Assembly (NCBI GenBank): GCA_037178625.1
Contig: CM074132.1
Span: forward strand, 1,364,001-1,428,000
Length of the DNA: 64,000 nucleotides
Direction: 5' to 3'
Origin: Skeletonema tropicum
Lineage: Eukaryota > Bacillariophyta > Thalassiosirophyceae > Thalassiosirales > Thalassiosiraceae
The first letter of the stretch is position 1; the number at the start of each line of letters is the position of its first letter. Of this stretch, positions 55,545-64,000 are shown piece by piece. Below the pieces are notes generated by a model, which saw nothing but the letters and a program-made list of their open reading frames with translations, was not told the origin of the DNA and did not search any database. A program made the translations under genes and the position numbers.

Positions 55545-56617
55545 TATTTGGAACGCATCTGCATTCGCACCATATTTGGGAGTTATCGTATCTTGGATCG
55601 GAAAGATGGGGGCATCGGTACTTCTGTACTTTACGAAATGGCATCAAATGAAACTATTGAGGTATGCACGTTACTATTGGCAACAAACAGTAAGGATATC
55701 CTTAAATGGAGGGAACTAGGATTTTGGAGGGAAACAAAACTCTCGCATCACGTACGCACTCATCATCACTCATCAAACTTCAGCCATCACCATCGGTCAT
55801 CACCATGACGGCTCACAAGTCGAGAATTAAATAAACCTAAGTATATTACTTAAACATCCCTTTGTTGGAACCGTGGGCATATGCCACACTGTCTACAAAT
55901 GAAAAATACTTCGTTAGTCGAGTAGTACGCTCAACAGTGATCTTTAGTGATCCGTGTACACCTTTGTTCTTTCTATCCGATCATACGTAAATCCGCCGCG
56001 GTTGTGATGCTCCAAATCGACCGAAGACCTCCACAACATCGAAGTCCTCCTAGATCTACGCTACACTTCACGTTTGTCGTATCCGTATGCAATAGAAACG
56101 ATCATAAGGCAAAAGATTTGATAAAGACCCCATAGTATTGAGGAGTACAGGGGGTGTGTATAGAGAAATTATTCGAATTGGAAATGGAAACTGAACGTTG
56201 AACAACGACGTCTTGGCCAAATCCTATGCACACACAACCGATGTCAAGGAAAGTACATTTGGTTGCTCTAATATCACAAAAGAACTTACGTCCTTGATTC
56301 GATCGAAATTGACATTGCCTGGAGGTCTTTTTTTCCCAAGTTGGGTTTTGGTTTCTATCTGTTAGACTGGTTTTTTATCCGGATGGCTTGCCATGGGTTT
56401 TCCAGTCTTGACAGCTCGTTTTTGGTTCACACAAGTTCGGGGGAGAATGTCACAGGATATGACTCTCTTCTGGTATCCCAATACCGTTATGACAGTCATT
56501 CTTCCTGTTCACACGTGTCAAGTAGCAACCACGGTGAGAACCCGTGATTGATCCTCTCACACAAGATGACGTCGCACGTTGGTGCTCCTTCATCACCTTT
56601 GGGAATAGCCCACTTCT
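55545..56617. other. Region downstream of the large ORF
   Basis: The first stretch (GGTTGGGGAGTGTTACGC.., TTGGAACGCATCTGC) resembles the entry into the terminal repeat of the related element at 58.5 kb, so a decayed terminal repeat is likely here. Beyond about 55850 nothing is recognised. Confidence 0.4.
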
Positions 56618-56869
56618 TTAGCTCTTAAGCTTAGTCACCATGATATCCGTGTTCCTAGTGGTCTCTTCTGGCTCTAGTTGCACAATCAATACCGGTCCTA
56701 TTTGCTTGTGACAGCATGTTCCTTTAGGAGCAGCAGACGCAACTGCTGCTTGGGCATCTTCTGCATCAATTGAATGTATGTCTTGAGGCTCCCTATCATC
56801 GTTTTCTTCTCCATCATCTTGCATTTCATCTTCATTTATGGGAGAACCAGCTGCGAGTCCTTCGCAATG

Positions 56870-57160
56870 CTCTTGTGCGAGATCTTGGTGGTCGATGCGA
56901 TCATCTTCTCCAATGTCTGATGCTTCATCTTCATCAGTCATCGTTGTCGTCGCCGCGAGTCCTTCGCAATGCTCTTGTGCGAGATCTTGATGGTCGACGC
57001 GATCATCTTCTCGAACGTCTGATGCTTCATCTTCATCAGTCATCGTTGTCGTCGCCGCGAGTCCTTCGCGATGCTCTTGTGCGAGATCTTGATGGTCGAC
57101 GCGATCATCTTCTCGAACGTCTGATGTTTCATCTTCATCAGTCATCATCATCGTCTTCGC
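56870..57160. repeat. 102-bp tandem repeat, three copies, in the Myb/SANT-like gene
   Basis: In-frame repeats coding TMTDEDEASDVREDDRVDHQ-like acidic units, nearly identical at DNA level, so recently amplified. Confidence 0.85.
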
Positions 57161-58012
57161 CTTTGCTAGTTCAGCCGCCGCTTGGATGAACTCCAGCTTC
57201 GCCCTTTTCTCATCAGCTTTTTTTTTACACAGCAGCTGATTTGCCATTGAATTCGCGTATTCTTGTCGGACATCCGGTGACGCGTATTTCAACACATCAA
57301 TGTTAGTCGCTTCCTCTTGTGACTCCCGTGCCTTCCTGAGTTCTGCAAGAATTTTCTCTTGCAGCTCATTGCTCTTCTGTACTTCAGCACTCATGTTTTT
57401 GACAACAGTAGTGGCCGCCCGCTTCAAATTCCTTTCCATCTTGGTGGCATCTCGGCCAGGAGGGCGCTTCTTGCTTGCTGCTGCTGCGGTTGTTGTTGTT
57501 ACAGCAGACGAGCTATTTGAGTCCTTGCCATTACCTACTGTTTCAGAATTCTCCTCCCTCCACTTCGGCTGTTCACGGAGATATCTGTATGCGGCAAAAT
57601 ACGCGTCGCTGAAGCTATGTTATTATTTTGACTTTTGAAAAGTACCCTCATCCTTTTGTAATACAACTCATCATCGCGATCACCGGACCCTCTGGGGTTC
57701 TGTCGACAGATGGCAACAAACTTGTTACAGTGACGATTGATGCGCTTCCAAGCATTTTGTAGCTGCTTCTCTTTCTTAAGAGGAAATTGTTTGTTAGGGT
57801 TGGTTCTATTTGCCTGGGTGACTAGGAGACAATAGCTATAGTGGACGCCTTCCCAGAATGTCTTCCCTGTTTGGTTGGTCCCAACTGCCGCATTAGTCGA
57901 TCTGTTGAGATAAGCCTGTGCCAACATGCAACACTCTGCTGCTGTGAATTTCTTACCCCTACTTTGTGCCGTTGCTGTTGTACTGGAGGTTTGATTATCG
58001 TTGGGCACCTGG

Positions 58013-58496
58013 TCTAAAGTAAGCAATAATCTGTCGAATGCCATACAAGCTGCAAGGCTCCGCGGACAATGGACGATCCTGAAGAAGTGAACGTGGCCGG
58101 TGGCGAGAGGTTTCACCCGATCTGGTGTCGTAGGTTGGGAGAGACAACGTTGCTGGGGATAAGATTCCTAAAGCCCAAATTAGCCGGAAACTGGTGCACT
58201 AAGGCACGGCTATTCCTACTCGATTCCCGAAGTATTACTGAGAGAAAGATCCGCCATAGGCGTCTACTTACTACACGGTGTTATTGTTTATTTTTATTTC
58301 TTCGACTGTGAGGTATCGACGTGCCATGGTCGATCTTCAATTCTTGATGAGATAAAATCTTATCCCGCCAAAAGAACAAGCAGATGTCCGATTCCGTGAC
58401 GAATCAAAATAACGTAAATCCATGTTCCCATAATTCCTAAATCCAATATTCCCGATAATGATGATGGAAAGGCAGCGTTCCAAAACATAGTTCAAT
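58013..58496. repeat. Terminal direct repeat, downstream copy
   Basis: 484 bp, from TCTAAAGTAAGC to ATAGTTCAAT on the plus strand; the partner is at 61160-61643. Confidence 0.9.
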
Positions 58497-58599
58497 ACTC
58501 CCCAACCTGCGTAATAATCATCATTTCTTTCCATACAACAAACCTATCCCCATCTTCCTTTCCCATATACCTTTCCTAAACTATCTCTCCCCAATTTTC

Positions 58600-59265
58600 T
58601 TACCAGTTCTTAACCAATATTATTTCCGACCAACCGAATGTTGTATTCCAGGTTCCCCACTTCAATAAGTAATTGACAATCTCAAAGAACATCCGAGCGG
58701 TAAACTTATTGTTGTGTGAAGTTGTTTCCGTAATGATTGGCATTTCAAGTAGCTCTTGATAATCATTGATCTTTCCCGTAGGAGAAGGGTGTTGGATGAG
58801 TAGTTCTTCCTCCTTTGGACTAGGTAGACTGAGTAGTTCTTCCTCCTTTGGATTAGGTAGACGTAGATCGGCCATATAAAATGTGGATGATAAAGCATTG
58901 TGATTGTTCGCGAAGGGCCTATTGCCGTTTATGACTTGTGAGAAGGGCCTGTTACCGTTTGTGACTTGTGAGAAGGGCCTGTTACCGTTTGTGACTTGAA
59001 CTTCAAGGTATATACAGTCATCCGCGACTTGGTACTGAAGTTTGTCGTGAAGTTGAAGTTGGTCGTATTCATCTGGAGTTCGGACGAAAAGGATTTCCTG
59101 CACGGCACTTCTCGCAAAGATATCGATGAACAGTAAGAATCCATCAAAGAGCCGATTGCTTCGGGTGGTAATACTGGATCCGATGCCGATGATTTCGTGG
59201 TAAACCAATGCAAAGTTGCGTGATGCACCAATAGGGGTTTGAATAGCTACGCGTTTGCTGCGCTC
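58600..59265 (-). pseudogene. 3' part of the large element ORF, shifted frame
   Basis: Continues the protein of 59247-60941 in another frame (ERSKRVAIQTPIGASRNFALVYHEIIG... to KNW). It corresponds to the last third of the 53-55.5 kb ORF (NHGE.., FL..FI....AR..I..VR......QLQL). It contains VTNGNRPFSQ three times and PKEEELL twice, in tandem. The frame change is near 59265-59290. Confidence 0.5.
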
Positions 59266-60941
59266 CCCATGATTGAGACCGAGATGATGACGTTCGTAAC
59301 GAGATCAGAACGAAGATCCAAATTGACTTGATTGCTCCCACCAACAATCCTTGATGCAAAACGTGCAATCATCTTGTGACGAGTGTCACCGTCGATACTT
59401 ACCAAAATAGCATCATTTTCAACCAGCGAAATAATATCATATCCTGCTTGAGCGGAGAAGACAGTATATTTCACATCACTGATCTGCGACCAAATAGTAT
59501 CTTCTCTCGAGGCAATATCATCGAGCAAAGCACGCATGCTGTAAGATTCACAAAATGAAGTATCTCCCGACGGACAAATGATATGATGAAGTCTAGTAGA
59601 TGATGATGTCTCCTCATATTCCTCAGCAGTATTCCTCAGCAGTAATCTCTCCCCATATTCCTCAGCAGTAATCATGACTGTATGATATCGATCCATGAAA
59701 ACATCGTTGATGATGCCGTTCCGAAGCAAGATGTGATACTGTCGATGACCACGAGTAATCTCTGCAAATGAAAAGCGATGAAACCTGCCATCGACGCTGA
59801 TATAGATCCTATCGGCAAGATCTTGAGAATCATGTGAATAGAACTGAGCGGCGAAGTCTTGCAAGGACTTAAGAACAACTTGATGGTGGCAGAATTCAAT
59901 CTTCGCAGCAGGAGAACGAACAACAACTTGGCTTCCAAGGGGAGTATCTTCTTGGGCCTCTATCAACTTGTAGAGTAGAACTTGCTCCCCATTCATCTCG
60001 CAGGATAAAAGTAACTCTAAATTAATAAAGTATCGCATCTTCACAGGACAGTACTCCCTAATCATCATCTTGTGATATTGCAGTCGCTCTAACGCAGTAG
60101 AGGAATAAGATACCATGCCACGAACAACGAATGCATAGCCTTGAATGTGCGAAGGATAATATCGTACAAGCAATTCAAGTACTGACCGAGCGATGGTAAT
60201 AAACAAGATCTTGTTGGACATGTGATCGTAGTTGTCTTGATGATCGAGAACAAGTATAATGCAATGACCGATCTCTTGGAACTTGTGAGTGATAATGTCA
60301 CTAGACAGGACATCAAATAGGCTCGCACAGCATGCAGATGTCTCCATTCTCTTGAGTAGTCCCAACGTCGAATGCAAAAAATCTCCCCACGCAACATGGA
60401 TCTTTGTCACGAGTTGATGAACATGTTGTGCCCATAGCAAGAGACCGTAAAACAAGGTAAATCCACCGGGGCAAGAGTTTACCATCACTCCCCATAGTTG
60501 CAAGAGATAGTGTAAAAGAAAGAGTCCATCATAACCGAAACAGATAACTCCCCAATCCATAGCCTGAAAATCACGAGTGCCATCAAGTAGATGATCTGTG
60601 AGGTGACGATGCTCACCAAAGATAACAACATAGATATGCTGTCGCTTGAAAGAACTTGTGCCCAGGAACTGAATATCAACTTTCCAGAATAGGGTCATCA
60701 TAAGGGCACTGATGTCATGTTGTCTGGGACAAAAAATAACATCAATAGGACGTGTATCCATAGAAGGATAAATGTTGGTATTAATACCAGAAGAAGATAA
60801 GGGTCTCCGCCACCTTCCTCTGCGAAATACATCAGACTCCATATTAGTATCCCGACTACCATTACTGGTCTCTAAAGAAACATCTACGGAACCATCCTCA
60901 GCAATGACATCATCATGTGAAGTAAATTGATCCTCCCTCAT
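59247..60941 (-). CDS. Large unrecognised ORF, element family copy 2
   Basis: 564 codons from the first ATG (60941); the frame is open a little further to a TTG. Related to the 53-55.5 kb ORF, which proves a protein family. The Ser/Asp-rich N-terminal 60 residues contain FRRGRWRRPL; then come repeated [DWNY]-G-x units (DWGVICF, LWGVMV, AWGDFL, NGEQVLL, YGERLLL). No known domain was found by eye. The stop at 59247 is premature relative to copy 1. It lies between the 484-bp repeats on the same strand as the split Myb/SANT gene. Confidence 0.55.
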   Translation of the reverse strand: MREDQFTSHDDVIAEDGSVDVSLETSNGSRDTNMESDVFRRGRWRRPLSSSGINTNIYPSMDTRPIDVIFCPRQHDISALMMTLFWKVDIQFLGTSSFKRQHIYVVIFGEHRHLTDHLLDGTRDFQAMDWGVICFGYDGLFLLHYLLQLWGVMVNSCPGGFTLFYGLLLWAQHVHQLVTKIHVAWGDFLHSTLGLLKRMETSACCASLFDVLSSDIITHKFQEIGHCIILVLDHQDNYDHMSNKILFITIARSVLELLVRYYPSHIQGYAFVVRGMVSYSSTALERLQYHKMMIREYCPVKMRYFINLELLLSCEMNGEQVLLYKLIEAQEDTPLGSQVVVRSPAAKIEFCHHQVVLKSLQDFAAQFYSHDSQDLADRIYISVDGRFHRFSFAEITRGHRQYHILLRNGIINDVFMDRYHTVMITAEEYGERLLLRNTAEEYEETSSSTRLHHIICPSGDTSFCESYSMRALLDDIASREDTIWSQISDVKYTVFSAQAGYDIISLVENDAILVSIDGDTRHKMIARFASRIVGGSNQVNLDLRSDLVTNVIISVSIMGSAANA

Positions 60942-61159
60942 GTTGATATCGGCGTCAGACAAAGATGTTGTCCTGTTTTTGATCAGGTATCACGGGTACC
61001 CACTTGGTATGAACGGAAATTTCGCTATGTATGAATAGCGGAGTCCACTTACATCAGGGAGAGTTGGGTGATCTCTAACTGCTAGAACAGTCGTGCGGTG
61101 ACAGATTATTAATTCGGTAAATCTGAAGCCAGTCGTCTGAGCAGCGAGACATGGAAATC

Positions 61160-61643
61160 TCTAAAGTAAGCAATAATCTGTCGAATGCCATACAAGCTGC
61201 AAGGCTCCGCGGACAATGGACGATCCTGAAGAAGTGAACGTGGCCGGTGGCGAGAGGTTTCACCCGATCTGGTGTCGTAGGTTGGGAGAGACAACGTTGC
61301 TGGGGATAAGATTCCTAAAGCCCAAATTAGCCGGAAACTGGTGCACTAAGGCACGGCTATTCCTACTCGATTCCCGAAGTATTACTGAGAGAAAGATCCG
61401 CCATAGGCGTCTACTTACTACACGGTGTTATTGTTTATTTTTATTTCTTCGACTGTGAGGTATTGACGTGCCATGGTCGATCTTCAATTCTTGATGAGAT
61501 AAAATCTTATCCCGCCAAAAGAACAAGCAGATGTCCGATTCCGTGATGAATCAAAATAACGTAAATCCATGTTCCCATAATTCCTAAATCCAATATTCCC
61601 GATAATGATGATGGAAAGGCAGCGTTCCAAAACATAGTTCAAT
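61160..61643. repeat. Terminal direct repeat, upstream copy
   Basis: Partner of 58013-58496; differences include GGTATTGACG versus GGTATCGACG and CCGTGATGAA versus CCGTGACGAA. Confidence 0.9.
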
Positions 61644-61933
61644 ACCTGGGAACCAGAAATCTCTGAGAGATGTGTTTCCGTTCGATTTAGAGGGGGAGGG
61701 CGATCAGTAGGCTGCTGCTGCTGCTGTTGCTGCCGTCCCGTGACTAGGGATACCATTTGTTCACTTCTATTGTTCTGCTGATTCTTAACTATTATTTCTT
61801 ATCAAGTTTTGTAGTTGTCGCTGTCTCTGTGATTAGTTTATATTGTTCATGTTGTGTGGAGTGGCACCAGATCGGCTCAGAAATGGCGGAGGAGGCGGGG
61901 TTCGCTTCGTTTAGACCTCGATTAGACCCTGGT

Positions 61934-62215
61934 CTCAAAATTGCCTTTTTTGAGCCCCTTCTCCTGAATTTGCGACCAGGGATCAAACCTCAACTTCAAC
62001 TTCCCTACAGGTTTTTGTCACACCGCTTTCCTAAAATGCGAACTCTGGATTAGAACCCAACGACTGCAAGCAGCCTCAAAATTGCCTTTTTTGAGCCCCT
62101 TCTCCTGAATTTGCGACCAGGGATCAAACCTCAACTTCAACTTCCCTACAGGTTTTTGTCACACCGCTTTCCTAAAATGCGAACTCTGGATTAGAACCCA
62201 ACGACTGCAAGCAGC
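61934..62215. repeat. 141-bp tandem duplication
   Basis: Two copies starting CTCAAAATTGCCTTTTTTGA and ending GACTGCAAGCAGC, directly before the next MITE. Confidence 0.9.
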
Positions 62216-62216
62216 C

Positions 62217-62654
62217 TTAGGGTGTCCACACAAAACGTGAATTTCACGTTTCACGTTGTGAATTTCACTTCGCACATTTCACGTAAAAAACGTGAAATTT
62301 GCCAGTTTTCACGTTGTGTCCACACAACAAATTTCACGGTAAATTTCACAGTAAATTTCACATTTGCGTGTAGTTTTGTTTGGGTCAGGAGCCCCCTTGC
62401 CCCCGCTTGTCCCCGTGGAAGTGCCTTGAGGAGTGAGTTCGCGCCAAAAGATTAGTTATGGGGGCAACGCCCTCTTGCCCCCTCCTCTCCCAAACGTGAA
62501 ATTTGACTGTGAAAACGTGAAATTTAAAATTCACAAGTTGGATGAGATTGGCCTCAACTCGTGAATTTCACTTTTCACGTTTTCACACAAAGTGTGAATT
62601 TTGACCTCCAAAACGTGAAAAGTAAGTGTGAAATTTGGTGTGTGGACACCCTAA
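62217..62654. mobile_element. 438-bp MITE rich in CGTGAAATTT motifs
   Basis: TIR TTAGGGTGTCCACAC / GTGTGGACACCCTAA. The interior carries over ten direct and inverted copies of (A)CGTGAA(A)TTT, so the whole element can fold. No ORF of note. Confidence 0.8.
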
Positions 62655-62889
62655 AGGAGGAGGAGGATAACTTCTTGTATTGCTTTGAGACATCCATTGC
62701 AATCATTACAAAAGCATTACATCCATTACATTTCATTACAATCTCATTACAGACTCATTACAGGCTCATTACATTTCATCACATTCCTTGCAATCCATGA
62801 CAGTGTAATTTTTGGCGAGGAACTCAACGCTTGATTTGAGATGCGTTTCTCAATTACGAGAAAGCATATTCATTAATGGGATTCCGTCA

Positions 62890-63075
62890 TAAATGAATAT
62901 CCTGAATCTTCCAGAAAAACAGATTCTATCCGTCCATCCGGGGGCGGGGAAGTGCCATTTTTCGTTTTAAAAATAAATGACCTTAAAATGAAAGCGGTCC
63001 AGGGGGGGACACCCCCCCTAACAACCCCCCGACCAAAGGTTAATGTGGGAAAGGCAAGAGAATGCATCTTCCCTT
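62890..63075. repeat. Dispersed G-rich repeat, uninterrupted copy
   Basis: The reverse complement joins the two pieces at 31650-31736 and 36958-37040, so this is the unoccupied form of the site into which the split-repeat element inserted. Confidence 0.75.
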
Positions 63076-63329
63076 GCTCTTGCTTTCTACTATTGACCTT
63101 TCCACAGCAGCCCACTTTCTTCTCTCATCCACTTTTTCCCTGATTCTGTGCCTACCATTCCTATTATTGGCAGTTCAGGTTCAGATATGCACATGATATG
63201 ACTTCGGTCCACTAGCGTGCGTCAATACTTGGTACAGCAAGCAACCATCACCTATTTTATTGTAAGTGGCTGCGACCTTTGGAGCTGCATGACTAAGTTC
63301 GACAACAAAGAAGGCTGCACCTCAAAACT

Positions 63330-64000
63330 TGTTGAAGTATGCATTTTCGTACGGGATATTTTAGATATTAAATAGAGAAAGGGATCTCTATTTCGGGATA
63401 GGTGTCTCAATCTTTTTTGGATGAGAACTTCAAGATTGGACACGTCGACTTTTCGACAACCGTCAACAACGCGCTTCTTTGATCATGGCGCTCACATTTC
63501 GAAGATTAAAATAAAACAATAAACACCGTGTAGTAAGTAGACGCCGATGGCGGATCTTTCTCTCAGTAATACTTCGGGAATCGAGTAGGAATAGATGTGC
63601 CGTAGTGCACCAGTTTCCGGCTAGTTGAAGCTCTAAGAATCTTATCCCCAGCTACGTTTCTTCTCCCTCTTCCTCCGCCAGATCGGGTGTAACCTCTCGC
63701 CACCGGCCACGTTCACTTCTTCAGGACCGTATGATATTGGGTTGACGCATCGTTTGTATGGCATTCGACAGATTACCGCTACCGCTAGAGATTAACAGTC
63801 TCGTTGCTCAGACGACTGGCTTCAGATTTACCGAATTAAGAATCTGTCATCCGTACGACTGTTCTAGCAATTAGAGATCACCCAACTCTCCCTGATATAA
63901 GTGGACTTCGCTCTTTCTACATTGCGCCCTTCCGTTCAAACCAAGTGGGTACCCGTGATACCTGATCAAAGACAGGACAACATCTTTGTCTGACGCCGAT
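63330..64000 (+). mobile_element. Third copy of the 484-bp-repeat element, 5' end, cut by window edge
   Basis: 63500-63795 matches the reverse complement of the terminal repeat (shared GTGTAGTAAGTAGACGCC, CTTCGGGAATCGAGTAGGAA, GGCCACGTTCACTTCTTCAG) with scattered differences. 63800-64000 matches the leader of the 59-61 kb element up to its first codons (CTTTGTCTGACGCCGAT). It lies on the opposite strand to copy 2; the ORF would continue past the window. Confidence 0.75.

Larger units (their letters stand above)
58013..61643 (-). mobile_element. 3.6-kb element with 484-bp terminal direct repeats, unknown class
   Basis: Direct repeats 58013-58496 and 61160-61643 differ at only about two sites. 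The target duplication ACCTGG lies at 58007-58012 and 61644-61649. The interior codes on the minus strand a large unrecognised ORF with a frameshift. The ends lack the TG..CA of ordinary LTRs, no RT, protease or integrase is seen, and there is no clear tRNA primer site. A purine-rich GGTTGGGGAG lies just before the downstream repeat. It is either a non-autonomous LTR-type element carrying a captured gene or a new class. Young insertion, since the repeats are almost identical. Confidence 0.75.
56618..61756 (-). pseudogene. Myb/SANT-like (NAM-associated type) protein gene split by a mobile element
   Basis: The coding parts are 61650-61756 (MVSLVTGRQQQQQQQ.. to SEISGSQ), then after the 58013-61649 insert VPNDNQTSS.. 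to about 57616, then after a 1-nt frame change SFSDAYFAAYRYLREQPKW to the stop at 56618. Joining at the target duplication keeps the frame. The N-terminal domain (KFTAAECCMLAQAYLNRSTNAAVGTNQTGKTFWEGVHYSY...LQNAWKRINRHCNKF) is a Myb/SANT DNA-binding fold like plant NAM-associated and Harbinger helper proteins. The middle is a coiled coil (MSAEVQKSNELQEKILAELRKARESQEEA), and the acidic tail has a 34-residue unit repeated three times (DEDEASDVREDDRVDHQDLA...). A host regulator or a transposon helper are both possible. Confidence 0.7.

Noticed and set aside
58337..58534. Short ORF running from the element into its terminal repeat (AGWGVL..)
   Set aside because: It may be the very C terminus of the large ORF, but there is no continuous frame linking it, so it is not called as a gene.

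Overview
The window reads as nuclear DNA of a diatom, probably a centric one. Genes are well spaced, some carry single short GT-AG introns (about 90 to 185 bp), proteins have low-complexity Asn, Gln and Ser tracts, and the dehydroquinate synthase has a signal-peptide-plus-F presequence of the diatom plastid type. The retroelement pseudogenes are of the kind that fill diatom genomes. I cannot fix the genus. There is one 500-N scaffold gap at 19460-19959. No prokaryotic operons, rRNA or CRISPR arrays were seen.

Layout. 0-2.5 kb: a class 3 lipase and an LRR protein. 2.46-19.1 kb: a repeat-rich island built from three copies of a segment of about 0.7-1 kb, each carrying what looks like a circularly permuted tRNA-Arg(ACG) gene (3' half before 5' half). 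Separating them are a Penelope-like element, two decayed retroelement genes, a TIR transposon with a TA target duplication and a ULP1-like protease remnant. 19.1-19.5 kb: the C-terminal end of a sterol/3-beta-HSD-type dehydrogenase running into the gap. 20-29 kb: a duplicated two-gene block with four members of a small secreted Cys-rich family sharing signal peptide, intron and promoter but with exchanged mature domains; two members are frameshifted. 29.2-31 kb: TRAPPC3/Bet3 and a mitochondrial pyruvate carrier in which MPC1-like and MPC2-like domains are fused in one chain. 31.7-37 kb: an element with split direct repeats (A-internal-B-A-B-A-B), DIRS/Ngaro-like in layout. 39-50.3 kb: ordinary genes (PP2C phosphatase, 3-dehydroquinate synthase, a MORN/zinc-knuckle protein, an ER-resident GMC oxidoreductase). 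51-53 kb: MITEs and a repeated palindrome. 53-64 kb: three copies of an unrecognised element family with a large ORF; one copy has intact 484-bp terminal direct repeats and a 6-bp target duplication, and it splits a Myb/SANT-like gene.

The housekeeping genes do not form a pathway. They cover vesicle tethering, mitochondrial pyruvate import, the shikimate pathway, signalling and ER redox. The parts that deserve attention are the permuted tRNA family, the MPC1-MPC2 fusion, the modular secreted Cys-rich family and the 53-64 kb ORF/terminal-repeat family.
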